Source: Pseudomonadota bacterium
GTDB lineage: Bacteria; Pseudomonadota; Alphaproteobacteria; Rhizobiales; Hyphomicrobiaceae
NCBI GenBank assembly: GCA_023423275.1
Contig: JAFAFW010000075.1
Location: 62,001-126,000 of the forward strand
DNA: 64,000 nt
Reading direction: 5' to 3'
Shown: one piece after another, positions 44,196 to 53,444 of the stretch
Position numbering within the stretch: position 1 is the stretch's first letter
Layout of the letters: each line of letters begins with the position of its first letter
Made by a program: the position numbers and the translations under genes
Notes under the pieces: model-generated
The model's database searches: none
Told to the model about the DNA's origin: nothing
Seen by the model: only the letters and a program-made list of their open reading frames with translations

Positions 44196-45302
44196 TCAGC
44201 CGTCCGCAGGCGGGGCGTCGGTCACGGCAGCGGGATCAACGCGGTCGACGTGGATCTTGAGCTTGTTGATGCGCCGCGGATCGGCGTCGAGGACCTCGAA
44301 CTCGATCCCGGAACGATGCCGCACCAGTTCTCCGCGCGCAGGCACACGGCCGACAAGTGCGAACACGAGGCCGCCGAGCGTATCGATTTCCTCTTCCTCC
44401 TCAGGCCCCAGAAGCTTGACGCCGAGACGGTCCTCCAGCTCTTTCACCGGCGTGCGCGCTGAAGCGACGAGCCCCAACTTCGGATCATCGATGATATTGG
44501 CCGCTTCGGTTTCGTCGTGCTCATCCTCGATGTCGCCGACGATCTGCTCAACCAGGTCCTCGATCGTAACGAGGCCGTCGGTCCCGCCGTATTCGTCGAT
44601 GACGAACGCCATATGAATGCGCGTGGACTGCATGCGCAGCAGCAGGTTCATGGCCGGCATCGAGGGCGGCACATACAGCACCGGGCGGCGGATCTTCGCG
44701 ACGGTCATCGGACGGGACAAGTCGACCCGGCTGAGATCCAAGTCGGCGAACGCCGCCACGACATCCGCATGGCCATCGCCATTTTGGCTGTCAGGAGCAA
44801 TCGGGGCAGATTCGCTCTTTTGTTCACCGAACGGCCGGCCCGTCGCCTCTCCAAGCAGCCAGCGCATCATGTCCTTGATGTGGATCATGCCGCGCAGGTC
44901 ATCCAGGGTCTCGTGGAAGATCGGAATGCGCGAAACGCCTGCCGTATGGAAGGTCGCCAAGACCTCAGCCAGTGTCTCGCTTTCCTCCAGCGCGATGATG
45001 TCCGCCCGCGGAACCATGACATCATCGACCCGCAGTCGGCCGAACTGCAGAAGCCGCAGCAGCATGCCGCGCTCTTCGGTGCTGACGGTATCATCCGGCT
45101 TCGCCTCGACGCGCAGTGCGTCTTCGAGCGTGCCGCGGAGGCTCTGGCTGGTGGGCAATCCCAGGCGTGCCTTCAGTCCTGAAAGCCAGCCGGATGCGCC
45201 ATTCCCACGGTCATCGCCCGTGGCAGAGTCGCTCCTGGAAGATTCGACGTCGGTACTCATCACAGCTTGCGTTTTCAGCTCCTGGCTTGTGGATTCCGTC
45301 AC
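44196..45302 (-). CDS. CorC/HlyC-type protein with CBS pair and transporter-associated domain
   Basis: 368 residues without membrane helices: MVPRADIIALE and RIPIFHETLDDLRGMIHIKD mark the first CBS motif, VPPSMPAMNLLLRM the second, then DEYGGTDGLVTIEDLVEQIVGDIEDEHD and a C-terminal CorC_HlyC domain. The soluble form next to ybeY and lnt is the CorC type linked to magnesium/cobalt handling in Enterobacteria; its exact role here is unknown. ATGA overlap with ybeY. Confidence 0.92.
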   Translation of the reverse strand: MTESTSQELKTQAVMSTDVESSRSDSATGDDRGNGASGWLSGLKARLGLPTSQSLRGTLEDALRVEAKPDDTVSTEERGMLLRLLQFGRLRVDDVMVPRADIIALEESETLAEVLATFHTAGVSRIPIFHETLDDLRGMIHIKDMMRWLLGEATGRPFGEQKSESAPIAPDSQNGDGHADVVAAFADLDLSRVDLSRPMTVAKIRRPVLYVPPSMPAMNLLLRMQSTRIHMAFVIDEYGGTDGLVTIEDLVEQIVGDIEDEHDETEAANIIDDPKLGLVASARTPVKELEDRLGVKLLGPEEEEEIDTLGGLVFALVGRVPARGELVRHRSGIEFEVLDADPRRINKLKIHVDRVDPAAVTDAPPADG

Positions 45303-45844
45303 ACCGGCCCCGCGTAAGGGTCGGCAATGCCCAGCGCCGCGAGGATCTCGACCTCGAGCGCCTCCATGTCTGCGGCCTGTGCCTCGGTTTCGTGGTCGTA
45401 GCCGAGCAGATGCAGCAGACCGTGAACGAGAAGATGTTGGAGATGGTCGCGCGGCTGCTTGCCCTGCTCCGTCGCCTCACGCAGCAGCGTTTCCGCAGCC
45501 AGTGCGATGTCGCCAATGTGGCGGGGCTCTCCCGGCGAAACGTGGCCGAATCCTGCGGGGAACGACAGGACGTTGGTGGGCTTGTCCTTGCCGCGGTAGT
45601 CGCGATTGAAAACCCTGACGCGCGCGTCCGAACTCAACGCGACCGCGGCTTCCATGTCATTCAGGTCCAGATGGCGCGCAAGCGCATCGGCGGTGGCGCC
45701 GAGCAAGTGGTCCACCGCTCCGAAATCCGACCAGTCCCCATCCTCGATGACAATGTCGAGCGCCAGTCTTCGTTGAGGCTCGGGGTCGTCGTTGTTTGCA
45801 TCTCGCGCGAGGGCGAGGCCGGTACTGTCGCCGTTATCATCCAT
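45299..45844 (-). CDS. ybeY: Endoribonuclease/rRNA maturation factor YbeY
   Basis: 181 residues from the ATG at 45844, overlapping the phoH stop by 8 bp. The zinc motif HGLLHLLGYDH is at 141-151, after NRDYRGKDKPTNVLSFP. It takes part in 16S rRNA 3' maturation and quality control. Stop and corC start overlap in ATGA. The frame is open further upstream inside phoH. Confidence 0.95.
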   Translation of the reverse strand: MDDNGDSTGLALARDANNDDPEPQRRLALDIVIEDGDWSDFGAVDHLLGATADALARHLDLNDMEAAVALSSDARVRVFNRDYRGKDKPTNVLSFPAGFGHVSPGEPRHIGDIALAAETLLREATEQGKQPRDHLQHLLVHGLLHLLGYDHETEAQAADMEALEVEILAALGIADPYAGPV

Positions 45845-46925
45845 TGCGATCGTGCCTCGGCTCGGTGCCTTTGTCGTAGGCTTCGACAATGCGGGCCACG
45901 AGGTCTCGCCGCACAACGTCGGCAGACGTGAAACGGATCACTTCGATCCCCTGAATGCCCGCCAGCAGGCCGACAGCTTCTTCCAGGCCGGATTTCTGCC
46001 CCGGCGGCAAGTCGATCTGCGTCGGATCACCGGTGATGACCATCTTGGAGTTCTCGCCCAGGCGGGTCAGGAACATCTTCATCTGCATGCTGGTCGTGTT
46101 CTGGGCCTCGTCGAGAATAACGTAGGCATTGGCCAGCGTGCGGCCGCGCATGAACGCCAGCGGCGCAATCTCGATCACGCCGGTTTCCAGGTCGCGTTCG
46201 ACCTTTTCCGGTGGCAGCACATCATAAAGCGCATCGTAAAGCGGCCGCAGGTATGGATCGACCTTCTCACGCATGTCACCGGGCAAAAAGCCGAGACGTT
46301 CGCCCGCTTCCACGGCCGGCCGCGAGAGAATGATCCGCTCGACAATCCCTCTCTCCAGGCAGTGCGCCGCGTAGGCGACCGCCAGATACGTCTTGCCGGT
46401 ACCCGCTGGCCCGAGCCCGAAGACCAGGTCGGTCTTCTCCAGGCCGCGCATATACTCGCTTTGTGCGGGTGTCCGCGCTTTGATCACGCGGCGCCGGGTC
46501 GCGATTTGCGCCTGGCCATCCGGTGCAGCCGTTGTGCCGGTCGTCTCGCCGCGACCGTGGCGGATCAAGCCGTCGAAATCTCCCGGCCCGACCGGTTCGC
46601 CGCGCGCGACGCGCGTATAAAGTTGCTCCAACACGCCACGGGCGATTTCGCAAGCCGACTCGGAGCCCGATAAAATCACGACATTGCCGTGCGCATGTGC
46701 CTCGATGCCCAGCCTGTCCTCGATCAAGGCGAGGTTGGCATCGTATTCACCCAGCAGCTCGGAGAGATATCGGTTGTCCTCGAAAGGAACGACCAGACGC
46801 TTCCTGGCATGCGACGGCTTTGCTGGCCGTCCCGCCCCGGTCGCTGACCCGCGATATGCGCTCAAATCATGGTCTCCAATACGAGCCGTCCCCTTCCCCG
46901 GGAACAAGCGGCTCTCACCTACCAT
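45837..46925 (-). CDS. phoH: PhoH-like ATPase (YbeZ)
   Basis: 362 residues. N-terminal KH-like part, then a P-loop ATPase core: GPAGTGKT at 172-179, SRPAVEAGERLGFLPGD, Walker B YVILDEAQNTT and VITGDPTQIDLP. PhoH/YbeZ partners YbeY in RNA metabolism. First gene of the phoH-ybeY-corC-lnt set; 57 bp separate it from the miaB stop. Confidence 0.94.
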   Translation of the reverse strand: MVGESRLFPGKGTARIGDHDLSAYRGSATGAGRPAKPSHARKRLVVPFEDNRYLSELLGEYDANLALIEDRLGIEAHAHGNVVILSGSESACEIARGVLEQLYTRVARGEPVGPGDFDGLIRHGRGETTGTTAAPDGQAQIATRRRVIKARTPAQSEYMRGLEKTDLVFGLGPAGTGKTYLAVAYAAHCLERGIVERIILSRPAVEAGERLGFLPGDMREKVDPYLRPLYDALYDVLPPEKVERDLETGVIEIAPLAFMRGRTLANAYVILDEAQNTTSMQMKMFLTRLGENSKMVITGDPTQIDLPPGQKSGLEEAVGLLAGIQGIEVIRFTSADVVRRDLVARIVEAYDKGTEPRHDRNG

Positions 46926-46982
46926 AGCCTATGTAGGGAAAGCATGACAGCGGTCCATTGGGAAACAACCTAAGGATGCATT

Positions 46983-48320
46983 TCAGAGCACCACGCCCGC
47001 GAGGCTGTTGGTGCCCGCGTCGGAGATCTCGACGTTCAGAATTCGGCCGAGCAGGCTCGGTTCCGCATCCGCATGCACGGACTGCAAATAGGGCGAGCGC
47101 CCGATGAGCTGCCCCGATCTGCGACCAAGCCGTTCAAACAAAACGGGAAATACTTTCCCCACGCAGCCTGCATTGAACGAACTCTGCTGGCTCTGAAGCA
47201 ATGTCTGCAATCGTTGCAGCCGGTCTGTCTTCACCGGTTCCGGCACCTGATCGCCCATGTTGGAGGCCGGTGTCCCAGGACGCGGGCTATATTTGAAGGA
47301 GTAGGCCTGTGCAAAACCCACCTCGCCCACGAGGTCGAGGGTCTGCTGGAATTCGCCCTCGGTCTCGCCGGGAAACCCCACGATGATATCCGTCGAGAGG
47401 GCAATGTCGGGCCGCACATCGCGAATGCGCTCGATAAGGCCCAGATATTCGACCGCCGTGTGCTTCCGGTTCATGGCTGCGAGAATGCGGTCGGCGCCAG
47501 CCTGGAACGGCAGATGCAGATAGGGCATCAGTTTCGGCAGATCCCGATGCGCCTCGAGGAGATCATCGCCCATGTCGCGCGGATGGCTGGTTGTATAACG
47601 CAGCCGCTCCAGCATCGGAATGTCCGACAAATGAGCCAGAAGCTGAGCGAGCGACCACGGCTGACCATCGACGCCCTCACCGTGATAGGCATTAACATTT
47701 TGACCTAGCAGCGTAATTTCACGCACGCCATCAGCCACGAGGCGCTCCGCCTCGGCCATGATCTGCGCCACCGACCGCGACATCTCCATACCGCGCGTGT
47801 AAGGCACGACGCAGAAGGTGCAGAATTTGTCGCATCCCTCCTGAACAGTGAGGAACGCCGAAGCCGCGCGCGGCCCACGGCGGGCGGGCAGTTTGCCGAA
47901 TTTGTCCTCGTCCGGAAATTCGGTGTCGACGATCTGGCGATGCTCCGACTTCGCCTTGGCAATGAGATCCGGCAGACGGTGATAGGCCTGCGGGCCGATG
48001 ACGAGGTCGACCGCCGGTGCACGCGCCACGATCTCCGCGCCTTCGGCCTGGGCCACGCACCCGGCGACGGCCACCAGCATGTCCTTGCCCGCGGAACGTC
48101 GCTCGTTCTTGATGTCGCGATAGCGCCCAAGCTCGGAATAGACCTTTTCCGCCGCCTTTTCCCGGATATGGCAGGTGTTGAGCACCACGAGGTCGGCATC
48201 GGCGGCGCTCTCGGTCACGGCATAGCCATGCGAGCCCAGCGCTTCCGTCATACGCTCGCTGTCATAGACATTCATTTGACAGCCAAACGTCTTGATGAAC
48301 ACCTTCCGGGTGTCCGCCAT
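46983..48320 (-). CDS. miaB: tRNA-2-methylthio-N6-isopentenyladenosine synthase
   Basis: 445 residues. N-terminal [4Fe-4S] cysteines at 14 (TFGCQMN), 50 (LNTCHIR) and 88 (AGCVA), radical-SAM CxxxCxxC in CDKFCTFC, and a C-terminal TRAM domain. It adds the methylthio group to position 37 of tRNAs. Confidence 0.97.
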   Translation of the reverse strand: MADTRKVFIKTFGCQMNVYDSERMTEALGSHGYAVTESAADADLVVLNTCHIREKAAEKVYSELGRYRDIKNERRSAGKDMLVAVAGCVAQAEGAEIVARAPAVDLVIGPQAYHRLPDLIAKAKSEHRQIVDTEFPDEDKFGKLPARRGPRAASAFLTVQEGCDKFCTFCVVPYTRGMEMSRSVAQIMAEAERLVADGVREITLLGQNVNAYHGEGVDGQPWSLAQLLAHLSDIPMLERLRYTTSHPRDMGDDLLEAHRDLPKLMPYLHLPFQAGADRILAAMNRKHTAVEYLGLIERIRDVRPDIALSTDIIVGFPGETEGEFQQTLDLVGEVGFAQAYSFKYSPRPGTPASNMGDQVPEPVKTDRLQRLQTLLQSQQSSFNAGCVGKVFPVLFERLGRRSGQLIGRSPYLQSVHADAEPSLLGRILNVEISDAGTNSLAGVVL

Positions 48321-48514
48321 GCGTTAACCTCGTTCCCTCAAGGCCGACCCAAATTCAGGCCCGCCCAGTCGCAGTGCACCATAAAGACGGCCAAGCTACG
48401 GCTCAGGTTCCCCGGCCATGCGTCGCAGCGCGCCAGCGGTGCTGCAGCGCAACATCCATATGACAAGAATGTTTAATACTTGGCCCCTTTTCCGTCGAGG
48501 GGCGACGGGTGCTT

Positions 48515-49408
48515 TTATGCCAAAGATCGTTTCTCCGGCGATGGCAAATCCACCGCTGGGACGGGTTGATCGTCCTTCCTCGGCTGATCCCGCAACAGTT
48601 CGGTTACAGCCTGCCGCACCTCGGCCTCGCTATAGCGCGCAAGAGCCTTGCGATCGGTGAAATGCGACAGGGGAACGGGTTCACTGATACGAATATGAAC
48701 GTCGAGCGGCCCCGCCTTCAGGAGTTCCCAGGCGTGACTGCCCATCTCCATATCACCATACCAGCCGACCAGCGGGCGGTCCGATCGGCGCAGCGGCACC
48801 CCGTGAAGATGCGTGTAGACCATCGCCAGCGTCTGGACGCAGGCACACTCGGCATCGCTGCCGGGCGACTTCGAGGGCTTGGCGGCCGCAAACAGCGACG
48901 TCTTGAAGGGGAGGACACGATTACCGTCGCTGGACGTGCCTTCCGCAAACAGCACCACCGTGTCGCCCGTGCGCAAGCGCTCGGTGATTTCACCCGCCGT
49001 CTCGCCGACGGTTGTGCGGCGATTGCGGTCCACGAACACCGACCTTTGCAGGCGCGCGAGGGACGAAACGAACGGCCAGCTACCGACCTCCTTCTTGGCC
49101 ACGAACGACACCGGCGCCACCGCGGATAGAACGGGAATATCCAGCCAGGACGTATGGTTCGAGATCACAAGGACCGGGGTACGGCTTGAAATGCGCCCGT
49201 CGATATGCAGTCGGATCCCGAGCAACCGGCACACTTGCCGGTGATACCAGTGCGGGAAGCGCCGCGCGTACCGAGGAGCGGCTTTCAGCAGCAGCGCCTG
49301 CACCGGCATCAAGGGGCAGGTGAGCGCCATGAACGCGGACAGGATGGCCGTCGCCCGGAGCGCTCCCGGACGCTTCGCTTCCGGATTTTTCGACAAACCG
49401 GAGGCCAT
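48515..49408 (-). CDS. 1-acylglycerol-3-phosphate acyltransferase (PlsC family)
   Basis: 297 residues. One hydrophobic N-terminal segment, the acyltransferase block I NHTSWLD at 84-90 (His and Asp catalytic), FVAKKEVGSWP, and the glycerol-phosphate site FAEGTSSDG. It probably forms phosphatidate, or an acylated lipid such as ornithine lipid as OlsA-type paralogues do. Between rimI and miaB on the same strand; 194 bp of gene-free sequence follow before miaB, with only a short CCGTCG/CGACGG hairpin near 48492. Confidence 0.88.
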   Translation of the reverse strand: MASGLSKNPEAKRPGALRATAILSAFMALTCPLMPVQALLLKAAPRYARRFPHWYHRQVCRLLGIRLHIDGRISSRTPVLVISNHTSWLDIPVLSAVAPVSFVAKKEVGSWPFVSSLARLQRSVFVDRNRRTTVGETAGEITERLRTGDTVVLFAEGTSSDGNRVLPFKTSLFAAAKPSKSPGSDAECACVQTLAMVYTHLHGVPLRRSDRPLVGWYGDMEMGSHAWELLKAGPLDVHIRISEPVPLSHFTDRKALARYSEAEVRQAVTELLRDQPRKDDQPVPAVDLPSPEKRSLA

Positions 49409-49519
49409 GTCAGGTCAGCACGATCTCATCTTCCCGGATTGTCCCGCTTCGGGCTGTGTGTCTTGCGGGCGCATATAAGGACGCTTCGTGTGCTCCGTCC
49501 ACCGGGTGCGCCCTCAAAG

Positions 49520-49996
49520 TCAGAGACGCTTGACGAGAATGGCGGCATCCACGGCGGCAGCCTGCCCTGGACGCGTGTAATAGCCGCGACGTTCACCCGC
49601 CTTCGCGAAGCCCTGTTTGAGATAGAGCGCTTGTGCTGCGCCATTGTCGGCGGCGACCTCAAGGAACATCTTCTCTGCGCCCCGCTGCGCCGCGTGCTGC
49701 GCGAGCGCGTCAATAAGCCGGATCCCGATGCCGCGACGTCTCCAGGCTGGCAGAGTACCGATCGTCAGGATTTCGGCTTCGTCCGCGACCACGCGGCAAA
49801 GAGCGAAACCGACGTCTTCAGGGGCGCTTCCGACCTGAGCCAGACACGCTATCACGGCTGGCTCCCGAAGCGTTGCGGACAGGCTCGCTTCGTTCCACGG
49901 CGGATCGAAAAGCCGAGCATGCATATCGGCGATCGTGGGCGCCGCCTCGGCCCCGACCTGCTTGATGACAATGTGGGGCACGGTCTCCGACATCAT
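49520..49996 (-). CDS. rimI: Ribosomal-protein-alanine N-acetyltransferase (GNAT)
   Basis: 158 residues. GNAT fold with the acetyl-CoA site RRRGIGIRL and LEVAADNGAAQALYLKQGF, RimI-like PPWNEASL near the N-terminus and ERRGYYTRP at the end. It acetylates the N-terminal alanine of S18. Its ATG overlaps the tsaB stop in ATGA, the classic tsaB-rimI pair. Confidence 0.92.
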   Translation of the reverse strand: MMSETVPHIVIKQVGAEAAPTIADMHARLFDPPWNEASLSATLREPAVIACLAQVGSAPEDVGFALCRVVADEAEILTIGTLPAWRRRGIGIRLIDALAQHAAQRGAEKMFLEVAADNGAAQALYLKQGFAKAGERRGYYTRPGQAAAVDAAILVKRL

Positions 49997-50697
49997 GCAC
50001 GCGGCAACGCTTTGCCGATCTGAGGCTTGGCATCCGGCGCCCGAAGATAAAGCGGCAACAATGGCTTCCGAGCCTTCAAGGCCGAGGTCATGCCCGCCAA
50101 AGTCCGGGCATCCGGTTGCACATCGGGGAGTGCGGCTTCCGCCTTTCCGCCCTGCGCCCGGACAGCGTCCGCCAGAGCCGATCCGGCTGAACCTACGCAG
50201 AAGAGATCATCGCCGGGGCAAAGTCGGACTGCTTCAGCGGGCGCCATCAGGCCTGGAGCTGTCACGGGCTCACCGTCGCGACTGTCAAAGACTTGCACCC
50301 AAGCCTGCCCGGCTCGCCCGTCGATGCAAACCGCAAGCTGCCGTCCGGATATCGCGTCGCCGATTTCGCTTATCGCCTGATGCGCAATCACATGCAGCGA
50401 CGTGGTGGCGCGAATAGGCAGACCGGTCGCAAGCGCCAATCCCCGGGCCGCCGCCACCCCGACGCGAATGCCCGTGAACGTTCCCGGCCCTTCCGTCACG
50501 GCGATAGCATCCAAACCTCCGACCGAGACACTCGCTTCGCGCAGAACCTCCTCGATCATCGGCATCAGGCGCTCGGCCTGGCCTGTCACCATGCGCTCAT
50601 GCCGCCAGACGAGCTGAGCAGACGCGATCTGAGGTGGACCGAGCAAGACCGCCGCCGAGCACGCGCCAAGGCAAGTATCGAAAGCCAGGACATTCAT
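49993..50697 (-). CDS. tsaB: tRNA threonylcarbamoyladenosine biosynthesis protein TsaB
   Basis: 234 residues of ASKHA fold: MNVLAFDTCLGACS, LMPMIEEVLREA, AVTEGPGTFTGIRVGVAAARGLA. TsaB scaffolds TsaD and TsaE for t6A37 in tRNA. The C-terminal part is variable as usual. Confidence 0.95.
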   Translation of the reverse strand: MNVLAFDTCLGACSAAVLLGPPQIASAQLVWRHERMVTGQAERLMPMIEEVLREASVSVGGLDAIAVTEGPGTFTGIRVGVAAARGLALATGLPIRATTSLHVIAHQAISEIGDAISGRQLAVCIDGRAGQAWVQVFDSRDGEPVTAPGLMAPAEAVRLCPGDDLFCVGSAGSALADAVRAQGGKAEAALPDVQPDARTLAGMTSALKARKPLLPLYLRAPDAKPQIGKALPRA

Positions 50698-50778
50698 CGC
50701 CCGAGCCTATAGCCGCGATGCCTCCGACATTCCAGCGGGAAGCAGTCACGCGCGGAGGGCAACACCACAAACGCCATC

Positions 50779-50810
50779 TTGATTTATGTTATATTATAAC
50801 GTTACATAAA
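50779..50810 (+). promoter_or_regulatory. Zur-type operator in the promoter of the COG0523 gene
   Basis: GTTATATTATAAC at 50788-50800 is a perfect palindrome around one T, equal to the core of the proteobacterial Zur operator (GTTATAnTATAAC). Flanks also fit the extended consensus on the left (AT before the core). A larger overlapping repeat TTTATGT/ACATAAA lies at 50783-50789 and 50804-50810. A possible TTGATT (50779) with TACATA (50803), 18 bp apart, would put the operator in the promoter spacer. Confidence 0.75.
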
Positions 50811-50835
50811 TGAACATCCCTCAGGAGGTACGTTC

Positions 50836-52089
50836 GTGGACGCGCAGCTCAAAGATCACCTCGCCACCGCACCGGCCAAAGCCGACACCCGCCTGCCCGT
50901 TACGGTGTTGTCAGGCTTCCTCGGCGCCGGAAAGACCACGGTCCTCAATCATGTGCTCAACAATCGCGAGGGGCTGAAGGTCGCGGTCATCGTCAACGAC
51001 ATGAGCGAAGTGAATATCGACGCGGATCTCGTGCGGGATAGCGGCGCGAACCTGTCGCGAACGGAAGAGACGCTCGTTGAGATGTCCAACGGCTGCATCT
51101 GCTGCACGCTGCGCGACGACCTCCTGAAGGAAGTCCGCCGGCTGGGGGCGCAACGCCGGTTCGACTATCTGCTGATCGAGTCGAGCGGGATCTCCGAGCC
51201 ACTCCCGGTCGCCTCGACGTTCGAGTTCCGCGACGATGACGGTAACAGCCTCTCGGACGTGGCGCGTCTCGACACCATGGTCACCGTCGTCGATGCCGCC
51301 AGCCTCCTCAAGGATTACACCTCCGAGGATTTTCTGGGCGATCGTGGGCAGTCATTGGGCGAGGACGATACGCGATCACTCGTCGGGCTTCTGGTCGAGC
51401 AGATCGAGTTCGCCGACGTTGTCATCCTCAACAAGCTCGACCTGGCAACGCCGGACCAACGGCTGAAGGCGCGATTGATCGTGCGCGCTCTCAACGCCGA
51501 TGCGCGTATCGTCGAGACGAGCAACGGTCGCGTGCCGCTCGCCGCGATCCTCGATACCGGGCTGTTCAGCTTTGAAGCCGCACAAAAGCATCCGACGTGG
51601 TTCAAGGAGCTGAACAATTTCAACGAGCATGTGCCCGAGACGGAAGAATACGGCATCACCAGCTTCGTCTATCGCGCTCGCGCACCGTTCGATCCGGCAA
51701 AGCTGCACGCCTTTCTCAACACACCGTGGCCGGATGTTGTGCGCGCGAAAGGCTTCTTCTGGCTCGCCTCGCGGCCGCAGTGGGTCGGCGAACTGAGCCA
51801 CGCCGGGGCCATGATCCAAACGAACGCAGCCGGATACTGGTGGGCTGCCGTGCCTCAACGCCACTGGCCGGACGATCCGGACATGGTCACGCGGATCAAG
51901 CGCAGATGGCACAGCACGTGGGGCGATCGCCGCCAGGAACTGGTCTTTATTGGCAGCAAAGCCATGGATCAGATCAGGATGGTCGCCGCGTTGAACGCGT
52001 GCCTGATGCCGGAATCAAGCCGGAAGAACACCAGAGCCTGGGAAAAACTGCCCGATCCGTTTCCGGCATGGTCGTTGGGCGACGGTTGA
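50836..52089 (+). CDS. COG0523/CobW-family zinc-related metallochaperone GTPase
   Basis: 417 residues from the GTG at 50836, with a perfect CAGGAGG 7 bases upstream. G3E GTPase: Walker A GFLGAGKT at 27-34, metal-binding CICC at 87-90, SSGISEP, NKLD, and a CobW C-terminal domain with WLASRPQW and HWPDD. With the Zur-type operator upstream it should be the zinc-starvation member (YciC/ZigA/ZNG1-like) that delivers zinc to client enzymes. It is the only plus-strand gene between 29.5 and 62.5 kb, so probably an insertion in the block. Confidence 0.92.
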   Translation: MDAQLKDHLATAPAKADTRLPVTVLSGFLGAGKTTVLNHVLNNREGLKVAVIVNDMSEVNIDADLVRDSGANLSRTEETLVEMSNGCICCTLRDDLLKEVRRLGAQRRFDYLLIESSGISEPLPVASTFEFRDDDGNSLSDVARLDTMVTVVDAASLLKDYTSEDFLGDRGQSLGEDDTRSLVGLLVEQIEFADVVILNKLDLATPDQRLKARLIVRALNADARIVETSNGRVPLAAILDTGLFSFEAAQKHPTWFKELNNFNEHVPETEEYGITSFVYRARAPFDPAKLHAFLNTPWPDVVRAKGFFWLASRPQWVGELSHAGAMIQTNAAGYWWAAVPQRHWPDDPDMVTRIKRRWHSTWGDRRQELVFIGSKAMDQIRMVAALNACLMPESSRKNTRAWEKLPDPFPAWSLGDG

Positions 52090-52100
52090 GGTCGAGAGGG

Positions 52101-52691
52101 CTAGATGATCCTGGCCATCTCATCGAAATCAAACCGCGGCGAGCGCGGAAACAGGCCGGCCGGATCGCCGTAACCGAGATTGCACAGGAAGTTTGATCTG
52201 GTCTCGGTGCCGGCGAAGAATTCGCGGTCGACGCCGGCATTGTCGAAGCCCGACATCGGTCCGGCATCCAACCCCAGCGCTCGCGCGGCGAGGATCAGAT
52301 AAGCGCCCTGCAGGGAGCCGTTCCTGAGAGCCGTGGTCTGGATGTCCGGCTTGCCCTTGAACCAGTTGGGCGCATCCGGTTCATGCGGAAACAGCTTTCC
52401 CAGATGTTCGTAGAACTTGAGATCGTACGCGATGATGGCCGTCACCGGCGCGGCCATGGTCTTGTCGCGATTCCCCGTCGACAGATGCGGTTTCAGCCGC
52501 TGTTTGGCGGCGGGCGACTTCACGAAAAGCACCCGCGCAGGTGAGGAGTTGGCCGTCGTCGGCCCCATCTTCATAAGCTCGATCAGCTCATGCAGAAGAC
52601 TATCCGGCACGTCGCGGGGCTGGAACGCGTTGTGGGTACGAGCAGAGCGGAAGAGCTGATCAAGCGCAGCAGGGTCGAGCGGATCAGCCAT
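52101..52691 (-). CDS. Nitroreductase-family protein (RutE-like malonic semialdehyde reductase)
   Basis: 196 residues from the ATG at 52691 with AGGAG upstream. FMN-dependent nitroreductase fold: FRSARTHNAFQPRDV, GPTTANSSPARVLFV, GAYLILAARALGLDAGPMSGFD and LGYGDPAGLFPRSPR. This matches the RutE/HadB-like group reducing 3-oxopropanoate, though the substrate is not proven. It is convergent with the COG0523 gene and 80 bp after nifU-like gene. Confidence 0.85.
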   Translation of the reverse strand: MADPLDPAALDQLFRSARTHNAFQPRDVPDSLLHELIELMKMGPTTANSSPARVLFVKSPAAKQRLKPHLSTGNRDKTMAAPVTAIIAYDLKFYEHLGKLFPHEPDAPNWFKGKPDIQTTALRNGSLQGAYLILAARALGLDAGPMSGFDNAGVDREFFAGTETRSNFLCNLGYGDPAGLFPRSPRFDFDEMARII

Positions 52692-52771
52692 TCTGCGTCG
52701 ATACTCCTGCCGCAATTGGCGGCCACCGGTTTTCGGCCGGAGGTCCACCACGCGAACCTCCGGGCGGCCGC

Positions 52772-53326
52772 TTAGACGGCCTGGACTTCCTGAACGTCCG
52801 GGCAAAAATGCCGGAGCAGGTTTTCGATGCCATGGCGCAGCGTCGCCGTGGAGCTCGGGCAGCCTGCGCAGGCGCCCCGCATGTGCAGGAATACGATACC
52901 ATCACGGAAGCCATGGAAGGTGATGTCGCCACCGTCCTGGGCCACGGCCGGGCGCACGCGCGTATCCAGAAGCTCCTTGATGGTCAGGACAGTCTCTTCG
53001 TCCTTCGGATCATAGTTGCCGCCGGCGACGTCATTGGAATTTTCGGTCTCGCGCACCGGCGAGCCCGACATGAAGTGCTCCATGATGGCGCCGAGAATGG
53101 CCGGCTTGACGTGCTGCCACTCCGAGTCGTCCTTGGTGACGGAAATGAAATCCGAGCCGAGGAAAACACCACGCACGCCGTCCACTTCGAACAGGCGGGC
53201 GGCCAGTGGCGAGTCACTTGCCTCGTCGGACGAGCGATAATCGGCCGTGCCCTCGCCCAGAACCGGCCGGCCCGGGATGAACTTCAATGTCGCTGGGTTG
53301 GGTGTCGGTTCGGTCTGAATGAACAT
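52772..53326 (-). CDS. NifU-family iron-sulfur scaffold (NfuA-like)
   Basis: 184 residues from the ATG at 53326, with AAGGAG 7 bases upstream. N-terminal Nfu_N domain (MFIQTEPTPNPATLKF) and a C-terminal NifU domain with VAQDGGDITF and the cluster-binding CAGC. It carries [4Fe-4S] clusters to targets. Typical neighbour of a Usp gene in Hyphomicrobiales. Confidence 0.93.
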   Translation of the reverse strand: MFIQTEPTPNPATLKFIPGRPVLGEGTADYRSSDEASDSPLAARLFEVDGVRGVFLGSDFISVTKDDSEWQHVKPAILGAIMEHFMSGSPVRETENSNDVAGGNYDPKDEETVLTIKELLDTRVRPAVAQDGGDITFHGFRDGIVFLHMRGACAGCPSSTATLRHGIENLLRHFCPDVQEVQAV

Positions 53327-53444
53327 GCATTGCTCCTTGCGCCCGCCCAATGGGCTTCGAGGACTCCCATGCCCTCGATTTAGAACTATTCTACTAGTTA
53401 GCTATGGGGCGGTCAAAAGTCGAGCCCCTGGCTCGGAAAACGCA

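Noticed and set aside
48492..48508. A terminator after the acyltransferase gene (CCGTCG/CGACGG)
   Set aside because: The stem has six pairs and the T-run lies on the plus strand only, where no gene ends nearby.
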